Positions 8,285 to 16,620 of a DNA stretch of 29,648 bases are shown one piece after another. The notes beneath the pieces were generated by a model. It saw only the letters and a program-made list of their open reading frames with translations, was not told the DNA's origin and made no database searches. A program made the translations under genes and the position numbers. The stretch is taken from contig JAZGEV010000033.1 in NCBI GenBank assembly GCA_036478895.1, positions 1 through 29,648 of the forward strand, in the 5' to 3' direction. The stretch's first letter is position 1. The number at the start of each line of letters is the position of its first letter. Origin of the DNA: S010-17 sp036478895 (GTDB lineage Bacteria; Bacteroidota; Bacteroidia; Flavobacteriales; Flavobacteriaceae).

Positions 8285-9835
8285 ATGATAAATATACTTT
8301 GGGTTGATGATGAAATAGACTTACTAAAACCACACATTTTATTTTTAAAAAAAAAAGAATACAAGGTTAAAACGGCTACTAATGGTGCCGATGCTATTGA
8401 TTTAATACAAGATGAACAAACCATTGACATTGTTTTTTTAGATGAAAATATGCCAGGTTTATCGGGCATTGAAACTTTAGCAAAAATTAAAGAGATTAGA
8501 CATAATTTACCTGTGGTTATGATTACCAAAAGTGAAGAGGAATATATTATGGAAGAAGCCATTGGCTCCAAAATAGCTGATTATTTAATTAAACCTGTTA
8601 ATCCAAATCAAATTTTATTGAGTTTAAAGAAAAATTTGGATCACTCACGTTTGGTATCGCAAAAAACAACGTCAAGTTACCAACAAGAATTCAGGAAAAT
8701 AGCCATGGATTTATCCATGGTAAATTCACACCAAGAGTGGATTGAAATATATAAAAAATTAGTCCATTGGGAAATTGAACTTGAAGCCATTGCCGATACG
8801 GGAATGACCGAAATACTAGAAGCTCAAAAACAAGAAGCTAATACCTTGTTTTTTAAATTTATAAAAAAGAATTATGAAGATTGGTTTTACGATGACTCGG
8901 ATAAGCCCATGTTGTCTCACAATTTATTTCGTAAGATAATTAAGCCCGAAATATCGAAAGACAAAGGCACTGTACTTATTGTTATTGACAACTTACGTTA
9001 CGATCAATTACGCGTTATGGAATCAACCATAAACACGTTTTACAAAAAAGTAAGCGAACAACCATTTTATAGTATTCTACCAACTGCTACGCAATACGCG
9101 CGTAATGCTATTTTTTCTGGATTAACACCAGCAAAAATGGAAAAAGAACATCCAAATTATTGGAAAAATGATACCGATGAAGGTGGAAAAAATTTGTTTG
9201 AAGAAGAATTTTTAAATGCGCAGTTAAAGCGTTTGAGAATGGATATTAAAAGTGCTTATTATAAAATTACCACGCTTCCCAAAGGTCGTGATTTAGCTGA
9301 TAATTTCAATAAAATAAAAGACAATGATTTAACGGTTATAGTCTATAATTTTGTAGATATGTTATCGCATTCGCGTACCGAAATGAATATGATAAAAGAA
9401 TTAGCAAGTGATGACAAAGCATATCGTTCATTAACTCTAAGTTGGTTTAAAAACTCACCATTGCTTGATATGATAAAAAGCGCTCACGCTATGGGTTTAA
9501 AATTAATCATCACTACAGATCACGGTACAATCAATACGTCTAAACCAACCAAAGTTGTTGGTGAGAAAAACATCTCTGCCAATTTACGCTACAAAACTGG
9601 TAGAAGTTTAACCTATGAAGAGAAAGATGTTTATGCTGTAAAAGATCCTGCGGCAATTGGTTTACCATCTGGTTTTATGACTAGCTCGTATATTTTTGCT
9701 AAAGAAGACCTGTTTTTTGCGTATCCCAATAACTTTAATCATTATGTGAAATATTTTAAAAACACCTATCAGCATGGTGGTATTTCGTTAGAAGAAATGA
9801 TTATTCCTTGTGTTGTTTATGACGCGAAAGAATAG
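8285..9835 (+). CDS. porX: T9SS response regulator PorX (receiver plus PglZ domain)
   Basis: 516 residues, matching PorX of Porphyromonas gingivalis (about 518). The N-terminal receiver domain (about 1-120) has acidic D8-D9, phospho-acceptor D53 (FLDENMPGLSG), T81 and K103 (YLIKPVNPNQ). A helical linker (about 125-220) leads to a PglZ, alkaline phosphatase-fold domain (about 230-516) with VIDNLRYDQLR, ILPTATQYARNA (Thr 267-269 region, expected metal-site nucleophile), VYNFVDMLSHSR and IITTDHGTINTS. PorX, with the kinase PorY and the sigma factor SigP, controls T9SS genes in P. gingivalis, where its PglZ domain is a phosphodiesterase acting on oligonucleotides. The gene is divergent from the HD-domain gene. 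No exact TAnnTTTG lies upstream. Confidence 0.93.
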   Translation: MINILWVDDEIDLLKPHILFLKKKEYKVKTATNGADAIDLIQDEQTIDIVFLDENMPGLSGIETLAKIKEIRHNLPVVMITKSEEEYIMEEAIGSKIADYLIKPVNPNQILLSLKKNLDHSRLVSQKTTSSYQQEFRKIAMDLSMVNSHQEWIEIYKKLVHWEIELEAIADTGMTEILEAQKQEANTLFFKFIKKNYEDWFYDDSDKPMLSHNLFRKIIKPEISKDKGTVLIVIDNLRYDQLRVMESTINTFYKKVSEQPFYSILPTATQYARNAIFSGLTPAKMEKEHPNYWKNDTDEGGKNLFEEEFLNAQLKRLRMDIKSAYYKITTLPKGRDLADNFNKIKDNDLTVIVYNFVDMLSHSRTEMNMIKELASDDKAYRSLTLSWFKNSPLLDMIKSAHAMGLKLIITTDHGTINTSKPTKVVGEKNISANLRYKTGRSLTYEEKDVYAVKDPAAIGLPSGFMTSSYIFAKEDLFFAYPNNFNHYVKYFKNTYQHGGISLEEMIIPCVVYDAKE

Positions 9836-9855
9836 ATGTATTGAGTTTTTGAATT

Positions 9856-10623
9856 TTGAAAGGCAATTTATCAGATTTCCTCCTTATTTCATCAAATTAT
9901 CTTATTTACGATATAAATTTAAATATACATTCTCAGTTAATTAGCTTAAATTGTCCTTTCACAACAATAGCAGTACTTGATCTTAGTAATAACTCACTTT
10001 TAAATAGATTTTCGTGCCATAACACTCAACTCACCACGCTAGATGTTAGCAATAATCCATTATTAGATAAATTAAATTGCATTAATAATGATTTATTTTC
10101 ACTAAATGTTCAAAACGGAGCTAACACATTACTATCAGGAACATACACAAATGGCGGACCCATTATACCACGATTTTTAGCAGATAACAACCCTAATTTA
10201 TCATGTATATTTGTAGATGATGCTAGTTATAGCACTAGTAATTGGACACAAATTGTATAATAATGAAAGATTACATCTATCTTTGGGTTACAGAACCCCA
10301 AGTTCGGTGTATCAATTTAATTAAAAATTTAATATTAATCTGTAGCCGTATTTTAGGACTAGACAGATTGCAATACTTTAGCGCTTAGTAATCTTGAAAC
10401 TTTGAATTTTAGTTTATACCCAAATCCAACGTACTCAAGCTTTAGTGTTCAAAGTGGTTTTGATGTAAGTTCACTCAACATATATGATACATTAGGTAAA
10501 TTGGTACTGTCTTTTAAACAACAAGAAAACTATAATATTGATTCATTAAATGCAGGGGTTTATTCTGTGCATTTAATTAATGTAATGAATCAAAAAATTT
10601 ACATTAAATTGATTAAAAATTAG
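9856..10623 (+). pseudogene. Remnant of a T9SS-exported leucine-rich-repeat protein
   Basis: Two pieces of one ancestral gene are visible. Piece 1 (9856-10260) reads as Bacteroidota-type LRR: TTIAVLDLSNNSLL, LTTLDVSNNPLLDKLNC, LFSLNVQNGANT, and the usual closing block NPNLSCIFVDDASY followed by NWTQIV, then TAA. Piece 2 resumes at about 10363 with TDCNTLALSNLETLNFSLYPNP and runs as a T9SS type A sorting domain (IYDTLGKLV, LNAGVYSVHLI, IYIKLIKN) to a stop at 10621-10623. The two pieces are separated by about 100 bp with several stops in both frames. The front has no ATG, no signal peptide and a stop just upstream, so the N-terminus is lost. It begins only 20 bp after porX. A non-functional relic is by far the best reading. 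Confidence 0.85.
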
Positions 10624-10652
10624 CACAATAAAAAAACTAATTTATTAAAACA

Positions 10653-10682
10653 AAACCCCAAAACTATAAAGTTTTGAGGTTT
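10653..10682 (-). terminator. Terminator of the nrnA-gldI-PPIase operon (possibly bidirectional)
   Basis: A 13-bp stem with one mismatch (AAACCCCAAAACT against AGTTTTGAGGTTT) and a 4-nt loop lies 20 bp past the PPIase stop. On the minus strand it is followed by a T-rich TTTTGTTTTAAT tract. It lies also just after the LRR pseudogene on the plus strand. Confidence 0.75.
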
Positions 10683-10702
10683 GTAATATATCTAATAGTT
10701 TC

Positions 10703-11734
10703 TTATTTAATACCTAATAACTCAACTTCAAAAATTAAGTCTGCATTTGGAGGAATTGCACCACCTGCACCACGTTTTCCATATGCCATATGTGATGGAA
10801 TATACAATATGGCTTTAGAGCCAACATTTAATTTCATAACACCTTCATCCCAACCTGGTATTACACGACCAACTCCAATTTCAGTTTCAAATGGACGACC
10901 TCTTTTTACAGACGAATCAAACATTTTACCGTCACGTAAAAAACCACTGTAATGAATACTTACTTTTTCACCTTTCCTTGGCTTTGCGCCAGTTCCTTCA
11001 TTTACGGTAAATATTTTTAAACCAGATGGCAATACAACTGCTTTTGACTCATTTGATAATAATCTTTTAGTTGTACTTTCTTTCTTTTTCTTCAAAGCTT
11101 CGGCTTCTTTTTTAGCATCTGCTTCCATAGAACTAAAATGCTTATTAAATACAGACGCAGCATTAAATGACTTTGCACTACTTCCATTTCTTATAATATC
11201 AACTTTATCAATAATATCATCTTTAGCGATAGCGTTTACAATATCTTGACCTTTAACAACATGTCCAAAAACTGTATGCTTTCCATCTAAATGAGGTGTT
11301 GCTTTATGAGTAATAAAAAACTGACTTCCATTGGTTGCTTTACCAGAATTTGCCATTGAAAAAATTCCAGGACCACTGTGAGATAAAGACGTATCAAACT
11401 CATCTTTAAACTTATAACCAGGGTTTCCAGCACCTGTTCCTAGAGGATCACCACCTTGTATCATAAAGTTTGCAATAACTCTGTGGAATTTTAAACCGTC
11501 ATAAAAACGTTTTCCTTTATATTCTTCTTTTACGTAATTATTTTCACCTTCGGAAAGTGATACAAAATTGGCTACTGTCATTGGGGTTTTTTCAAATTCC
11601 AATTGTAATAAAATATCTCCTTTACTTGTTTGTATATCTGCGTAAAGACCATCCGATAGATCGGGATATTTTGCCGTTTTACAAGATGCTAATGCTAATA
11701 CTATTAAAAGTATTTTAATGTTTAAAAATTTCAT
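10703..11734 (-). CDS. Cyclophilin-FKBP double-domain peptidyl-prolyl isomerase lipoprotein
   Basis: 343 residues. A lipoprotein signal peptide ends in LALASC, with lipid-modified C18. A cyclophilin domain (about 28-185) shows KTPMTVANFVSL, FHRVIANFMIQGGDP, GIFSMANSG and NGSQFFITHKATPHLDGKH. A lysine/glutamate-rich linker (about 200-225) follows. An FKBP domain (about 235-343) shows KVSIHYSGFL, KMFDSSVKRGRPFE, VIPGWDEGV and GGAIPPNADLIFEVELL. Both domains would accelerate prolyl cis-trans isomerisation of envelope proteins, probably in the periplasm or on the outer membrane. It is 9 bp downstream of gldI, itself an FKBP-type lipoprotein, so the operon supplies three PPIase domains. A terminator follows. 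Confidence 0.93.
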   Translation of the reverse strand: MKFLNIKILLIVLALASCKTAKYPDLSDGLYADIQTSKGDILLQLEFEKTPMTVANFVSLSEGENNYVKEEYKGKRFYDGLKFHRVIANFMIQGGDPLGTGAGNPGYKFKDEFDTSLSHSGPGIFSMANSGKATNGSQFFITHKATPHLDGKHTVFGHVVKGQDIVNAIAKDDIIDKVDIIRNGSSAKSFNAASVFNKHFSSMEADAKKEAEALKKKKESTTKRLLSNESKAVVLPSGLKIFTVNEGTGAKPRKGEKVSIHYSGFLRDGKMFDSSVKRGRPFETEIGVGRVIPGWDEGVMKLNVGSKAILYIPSHMAYGKRGAGGAIPPNADLIFEVELLGIK

Positions 11735-11743
11735 AATGTTAAT

Positions 11744-12316
11744 TTAATTGTTATTCTGTTTATATTTAATTTCTTTTAAAAAAACCTCAATAATTAAAGG
11801 TTGATTTGGATTTATTCTATTTTGAAAACCTGTTGCACCAAACACTTTGTCTGATGGAAATAAAAAAGTTGCAGTTTCGCCCAACTTCATTAATTTAATT
11901 CCTTCTTGCAAACCTTGTATAAAATCTTCTCCATCTACTTTATACAACCTATCTTTGGGATCTTTTTCTCCTCTAGTGCCCAGTTCTTCTTGTTTATAAA
12001 TTACGTCGTTTCTTATGGATCTTATTTCGTAATTAATCACAACTTCATCACCATATTTTGGGTAAGCACTTGTGGTATCAATTTGTTTATCAATAGAATA
12101 CCAAAACCCCTTATTTGATTTTTTATAGTGATGTATTGTATCGTTTTTTATGATTTTTTGAAAAAGATTAGTTTCCAATTTATTTAATTTCTTATGCCTT
12201 GCAATGGATGCTTCCATAAAATCAACCGTATTACTTCCCGAAACTGGTTTGCGTACCTCTGGACTTTTACAAGACCAAAGTATTACTAAAAAGAATAAAA
12301 TCAGATTAAATTTCAT
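11744..12316 (-). CDS. gldI: Gliding motility FKBP-type PPIase lipoprotein GldI
   Basis: 190 residues from the ATG at 12314-12316. An ATG 12 bp further up is in frame but would lengthen the signal peptide with polar residues. The signal peptide MKFNLILFFLVILWSC ends at lipid-modified C16. The rest is an N-terminal helical part followed by an FKBP fold (about 75-187): YGDEVVINYEIR, DFIQGLQEGIKLMKLGE, NPNQPLIIEVFLKEIKY. GldI of Flavobacterium johnsoniae is a gliding lipoprotein of this type, needed for motility. The start codon overlaps the end of the upstream DHH gene by 11 bp (translational coupling), and the third gene follows after 9 bp. Confidence 0.9.
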   Translation of the reverse strand: MKFNLILFFLVILWSCKSPEVRKPVSGSNTVDFMEASIARHKKLNKLETNLFQKIIKNDTIHHYKKSNKGFWYSIDKQIDTTSAYPKYGDEVVINYEIRSIRNDVIYKQEELGTRGEKDPKDRLYKVDGEDFIQGLQEGIKLMKLGETATFLFPSDKVFGATGFQNRINPNQPLIIEVFLKEIKYKQNNN

Positions 12317-13337
12317 ATGATTTATCAATTTTTGATTTGTATTTTGGTAATATTTTTAAGAATTCTTCTACTGTTTTCAGTAACGTTTTTTCACTTCTTC
12401 CGCCAGCAGCATTATCGTGTCCGCCTCCATTAAAATTTTCTCGTGCAAATTCGTTGACCGAAAAAGTACCTTTGGATCTAAACGACATTTTAACAATACC
12501 TTGTTTTTTGTCTTCAATAAAAATAATTGCAAAAACAATTCCTTTTAAAGACAGTGCGTAATTTACAAATCCTTCAGTATCTCCTTTTTGAAATTTATAT
12601 TTATTCAATTCATTTTGAGATAAAGTAATGTAAGCAGTCTTAAGCTCATTATCAACTTTCATATTATCCAAAGCTCGTCCTAATAATTGCATTCTATTAT
12701 ATGAATTCACATCCATCACTTGATTGTAAATATCAGAATTACTTACGCCTTTATCTAAAAGATTAGCTGTAATTCTGTGCGTTCTACTTGTTGTAGATGA
12801 AAACCGAAATGATCCAGTATCGGTCATAATTCCAGTATAAATACATGTAGCAATTTTAGTATCTATTTTATCTAAATCATCCATCGATTCTATAAAATCA
12901 TAGACCATTTCACAGGTAGAACATTTTGCCGTATCAGAAAATACATATTTTGCATAATCATCTGGCTCTTGATGATGATCTATCATAATAAATAGCGGTT
13001 TAATCTCTTCAAGTGCTTTCTGCATCTTTGCGCCAGTTCTATGAAATGCATTAAAATCTAGTGTAAAAACAATCTCTGCATCTTCTAATACTTTGGTTGC
13101 TTTTTCAACATTACTTTCAAACAATAAAATATCTTCTTGAGAAGGTAGCCATTTTAAAAAATTTGGACAATCGTTTGGCGAAATCACTGTTAGCTGATGC
13201 TTTGCTTTTTTTAAATAATGGTACAAAGCTAAGCTCGACCCATAAGCATCTCCATCTGGATTTCTATGCGAAACAATCACAATTTTTTTTGGTGATTTTA
13301 ATAATTTTTGAATCGCTGTAATATCACTTTTCTTCAT
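12306..13337 (-). CDS. nrnA: NrnA-like DHH/DHHA1 phosphoesterase
   Basis: 343 residues. The DHH domain has SHRNPDGDAYGSSLAL (23-38), LDFN (93-96), D120-H121-H122 (DHHQEPDD) and YTGIMTDTGSFRFS (167-180). The DHHA1 domain has the RNA-binding motif GGGHDNAAGG (304-313). Family members (NrnA) degrade nanoRNA of 2-5 nt and dephosphorylate pAp using manganese. Which activity dominates here is not visible. It is the first gene of an operon with gldI and a PPIase, an order also seen in other gliding Flavobacteriia. It is divergent from pyrE. Confidence 0.9.
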   Translation of the reverse strand: MKKSDITAIQKLLKSPKKIVIVSHRNPDGDAYGSSLALYHYLKKAKHQLTVISPNDCPNFLKWLPSQEDILLFESNVEKATKVLEDAEIVFTLDFNAFHRTGAKMQKALEEIKPLFIMIDHHQEPDDYAKYVFSDTAKCSTCEMVYDFIESMDDLDKIDTKIATCIYTGIMTDTGSFRFSSTTSRTHRITANLLDKGVSNSDIYNQVMDVNSYNRMQLLGRALDNMKVDNELKTAYITLSQNELNKYKFQKGDTEGFVNYALSLKGIVFAIIFIEDKKQGIVKMSFRSKGTFSVNEFARENFNGGGHDNAAGGRSEKTLLKTVEEFLKILPKYKSKIDKSYEI

Positions 13338-13485
13338 AGTTTGCGAATATACAATAAAAGTTGATTTTTTTACTCATTGAAACACAAAGAAAACACCAAC
13401 CAAACAAACTCAATAAAAATAGTTAATATTCGTAAAATCTTAATAACTATTTTAGCATTATTTATTATTACTAAAAATAATTATC

Positions 13486-13493
13486 TATTTTTG
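13486..13493 (+). promoter_or_regulatory. Bacteroidota -7 element abutting the pyrE start
   Basis: The plus strand reads TATTTTTG (TAnnTTTG), with only 4 bp (TTTT) before the pyrE ATG at 13498. Transcription should begin at or within a few bases of the ATG. No -33 TTG is seen at normal spacing. Confidence 0.55.
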
Positions 13494-13497
13494 TTTT

Positions 13498-14139
13498 ATG
13501 GTAAATGATAAAAATATTGCAATTGAAACTGCCGAATTATTATTAAAAATAAAGGCGATTAAACTAAAACCTTCGGAACCTTTTACTTGGGCTTCTGGCT
13601 GGAATTCACCTATTTATTGTGATAATAGATTAACTTTATCATATCCTGCAATTCGTAATTTTATTAGAGAAAATTTAGTTAAAATAATTGAGCGCAAATA
13701 CGGAAAACCTGATGTTATTGCTGGTGTAGCAACTGGCGCAATTGCTATTGGTGTTTTGGTTGCTCAAGAATTGGGAGTGCCTTTTATTTATGTTCGTCCA
13801 GAGCCAAAAAAACATGGTAGAAAAAACCAGATTGAAGGTCATTTGGAAAGTGGGCAAAATGTGGTTGTCATTGAAGATTTAATAAGCACAGGAAAAAGTA
13901 GTTTACTGGCTGTTGAAGCTTTAAAAGAAAATAATGCTAACGTAAAAGGTATGGTTGCTATTTTTTCTTATGGTTTTGAATTTGCTGTAGAAAATTTCAA
14001 AAAGGCTAATATTGAACTCACCACACTAAGTGATTACGGATATTTATTAGAGCAAGCTGCAAAAGCAAGTTATATAACCGAAAAAGATTTGGAAACACTT
14101 CATGCTTGGCGTGAAAATCCAAGTAAATGGCTTAAGTAA
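13498..14139 (+). CDS. pyrE: Orotate phosphoribosyltransferase
   Basis: 213 residues, the usual size. It joins orotate to PRPP to make OMP in de novo pyrimidine synthesis. It has FTWASGWNSPIYCDNR (29-44, orotate side), GVATGAIAIGVLVAQ (76-90), the R-P-E-P-K-K-H-G loop (100-107, flexible catalytic loop) and the PRPP-binding stretch VVVIEDLISTGKSS (122-135). The start is set by family alignment and by the promoter element just 4 bp upstream, which leaves no room for a leader. It is divergent from the nrnA operon and convergent with the M14 peptidase gene. Confidence 0.96.
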   Translation: MVNDKNIAIETAELLLKIKAIKLKPSEPFTWASGWNSPIYCDNRLTLSYPAIRNFIRENLVKIIERKYGKPDVIAGVATGAIAIGVLVAQELGVPFIYVRPEPKKHGRKNQIEGHLESGQNVVVIEDLISTGKSSLLAVEALKENNANVKGMVAIFSYGFEFAVENFKKANIELTTLSDYGYLLEQAAKASYITEKDLETLHAWRENPSKWLK

Positions 14140-14184
14140 TAAAAAACTACTTGGGCTTGTACAGTTCATTCTGGTTTTTAGCAA

Positions 14185-16512
14185 TTATCTCTTTATAATT
14201 CTAACCGTCTTTTGACCTCTTTTAGACTTAATTTTAACAACATAAACACCATTTGCTAATGTTGATATATCTATGTGTGTTTTTAAATTGTCTGATTTAA
14301 TTCTTTTTAATAATTGTCCGTTTATAGAATACAATAGAATATCTATTTCCGTGGAATTATTTGATGTTTCAACAGTAATTTTATTGGTTGCAAAATTTGG
14401 ATACACTACAACATTACTTAATTGGTAATCATTAATAAAAGCTGGATTTGATTGAATCACATCAACTTTGAAATCATCAAAATAAAAACCATCACCAGTA
14501 GTAGCACCATCACTTACAATTTGGAATTTAAATTTGATTGTTTCTCCTAAATAATCACTTAAATCAATTTCTTCTTTAACCCAATTGGTCTTTATGCCAT
14601 CATACATTGGCTCGCCTTCAATGCCTTGATTTGCAACACCATTATTGGTGTATTTTCCGCATTGAGGAATCCAATTTACACCATCATCAATAGATATTTT
14701 AAATTGTACATAATCCCAACCTGATTCTATATCCCACTTGGTATAAAATGATATTTGAGCCGTAATTGCATTGGTTAAATCTATACTATTTGACAACTCT
14801 AAACTCTCGTCTAAATTATTGGTATAATTACCAATTGGAGAATCTGTTATTGAACTAGAAGCTGAATAAAAATCACTTGTTGTCACATCCCAATTACTAG
14901 CATTATAATTCACAACCGAATTACCATCATCACTATAAAGAGCTTGCAAGTTACCATATGTTTTTGTGATAATTTGCTCATCTACAAATAAGCCATTATC
15001 CAACAATATTTTATAAACTACGGCTTCTCCATTTTGAATTGTATTGTTTAAAGTGTAGGAAACTGAAGCATTATCTGTTTGAAATAGTGTCATACCATTA
15101 TGAGAATTGGCAGACCCAACACTTAAAATGTTTGCAGAGATTGGTTGAATTGTAACTGTAAAATTGCCTGAATTCTCTAAACCATACCGTTTAATATTAT
15201 AATTAAAATTACCTGTTAATGATGTTAATTCATCGGTTAAACCTTTCACAACAGCATAATTTGTGATAAGATGAGATGCTGTAATATTATGATGCAACAT
15301 TTTTTTACATAATGGAATAATTTCATTTTGAGATGGCCAAAATTCATGTCCAATTTCGGGTGTCATTGCGTAAATTTTATTTTTTGTTGATGTATCTCCA
15401 TACATCCAATCATCAGAATCTCCTGCTGCTGCATACAAATCAGCAGCTAATTGGTTAGTGTAGTTGTTTTCCTTAACCATCAATTCGCTAATTCCATTAA
15501 ATAAAACATCTTCGCTTGTTGGTGTATTTACGGCATAACCAAATGGATATAATAATAAACCAGAATGACTGTGATTATTTATTGCCATTGTAAAATTATG
15601 TTGTTCGCAAAACCATTTCATCGCTTGATTTTCTTTTTCAGAGAATGGTGCTGCACCTGGCCAAGTTTGTCCGTAGCCATTATTTGACACGCCTGCTTCT
15701 CCCCAATGATAATCATAATTTCTATTATTATCTACTCCTATACTTCCATCACCATTGTTACGTCTATTCTTACGCCAAAATCCACCACCATTTGGATCGG
15801 TACTTTGATTGAAAACGTATCCATCGGGATTTAAAATAGGGATAAAATAATGTTCTGTATTATCTACAATGCCTTGAATTTCAATATCCGTAGAATAATT
15901 CTCTAATAAATACCACATATAAAAAATAAGTTGTTGCATTGATGCGGGCTCTCTTGCGTGATGTATTGCAGAAAATAAAATTTCTGGCTCATTTTCATCT
16001 ACAGTAGGATTATTTGATATTTTAACTGAATAAATTGGTCTATTCTGATACGTTAAAAAAGTACCCATTTGTGTTTTTGCTGTGATTAAATTAGGGTACA
16101 AAGCATACATTTGATCTAATTCACTCAACATTTGTGCGTAGGTATAAAAACCGCCCATACTACCCAATTCAAAATTTGTTGGCGTAGTGTAATCTGATCC
16201 ACAAGTAGCATTGTTGGTATTTAAAACTGTTTTTCTATGCGCAATATGCTTTCGCATATCATCAATTTCTATGGTTATTTCATAACCCAATTCTTGTGCT
16301 TTTTCCAATTCCCATTTAGAAAAAACAGATTCAATAAAAACATTTTTCTTGTTTGTGCCATGATCGACAGCCACACCACTATTCATAAGCAATTGCAAAT
16401 CGGATGTATGATTATAGTATATTTTTGCTTTGGAATAATGTTGTATTTTTTCTTGAGCAATTGCTGTAAAAGCTATAAATAAAATTGATATAATTAAAAA
16501 ACTATTTTTCAT
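14185..16512 (-). CDS. Secreted M14 zinc carboxypeptidase with T9SS sorting domain
   Basis: 775 residues from the ATG at 16510-16512 (MKNSFLIISILFIAFTAIAQ), a classic signal peptide cut after AIA. An upstream in-frame ATG at 16545 only adds residues before the signal peptide. The M14 domain (about 120-405) shows HARE (H185, E188, zinc ligands), FIPILNPDGYVFN, FWRKNRRNN, NHSHSGLLLYPFG (third zinc ligand) and MTPEIGHEFWP (catalytic Glu). It is followed by a beta domain and an immune inhibitor A/MAM-like sandwich (about 565-690; KFKFQIVSDG, GFYFDDFKVD). The last 70 or so residues are a T9SS type A C-terminal domain (VVVYPNFATNKITVE, INGQLLKRI, LANGVYVVKI). It should be exported by T9SS and anchored or released at the cell surface. 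Confidence 0.93.
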   Translation of the reverse strand: MKNSFLIISILFIAFTAIAQEKIQHYSKAKIYYNHTSDLQLLMNSGVAVDHGTNKKNVFIESVFSKWELEKAQELGYEITIEIDDMRKHIAHRKTVLNTNNATCGSDYTTPTNFELGSMGGFYTYAQMLSELDQMYALYPNLITAKTQMGTFLTYQNRPIYSVKISNNPTVDENEPEILFSAIHHAREPASMQQLIFYMWYLLENYSTDIEIQGIVDNTEHYFIPILNPDGYVFNQSTDPNGGGFWRKNRRNNGDGSIGVDNNRNYDYHWGEAGVSNNGYGQTWPGAAPFSEKENQAMKWFCEQHNFTMAINNHSHSGLLLYPFGYAVNTPTSEDVLFNGISELMVKENNYTNQLAADLYAAAGDSDDWMYGDTSTKNKIYAMTPEIGHEFWPSQNEIIPLCKKMLHHNITASHLITNYAVVKGLTDELTSLTGNFNYNIKRYGLENSGNFTVTIQPISANILSVGSANSHNGMTLFQTDNASVSYTLNNTIQNGEAVVYKILLDNGLFVDEQIITKTYGNLQALYSDDGNSVVNYNASNWDVTTSDFYSASSSITDSPIGNYTNNLDESLELSNSIDLTNAITAQISFYTKWDIESGWDYVQFKISIDDGVNWIPQCGKYTNNGVANQGIEGEPMYDGIKTNWVKEEIDLSDYLGETIKFKFQIVSDGATTGDGFYFDDFKVDVIQSNPAFINDYQLSNVVVYPNFATNKITVETSNNSTEIDILLYSINGQLLKRIKSDNLKTHIDISTLANGVYVVKIKSKRGQKTVRIIKR

Positions 16513-16592
16513 GGGAACACCTTTAAATAAAAAGTAAAAATACATTAATTATTGTAAGAAAGGTTGCTATTTAACTTTTCAATATTTTTAGC

Positions 16593-16600
16593 TACATTTG
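16593..16600 (+). promoter_or_regulatory. Bacteroidota -7 element before the LtaS-like gene
   Basis: The plus strand reads TACATTTG (TAnnTTTG). It lies 20 bp before the TTG at 16621 and inside the longer reading frame that begins at a TTG at 16564. It therefore favours 16621 as the start codon. Confidence 0.5.
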
Positions 16601-16620
16601 TTATCTTAAAAAAACATCCT

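Noticed and set aside
8285..9835. PglZ domain as a hint of a BREX/Pgl phage-defence system
   Set aside because: The domain is joined to an N-terminal receiver domain with intact D53, T81 and K103, the PorX architecture, and no brx/pgl neighbours exist. It is the T9SS regulator.
10263..10388. A 41-codon ATG frame inside the interruption of the LRR remnant
   Set aside because: No family resemblance, hydrophobicity pattern or start context supports it; it overlaps the decayed coding sequence on its right side. Likely chance.
16564..16620. TTG start at 16564 for the LtaS-like gene
   Set aside because: The promoter element at 16593-16600 is downstream of it. TTG at 16621 follows with a short leader. 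Uncertain because neither is an ATG.
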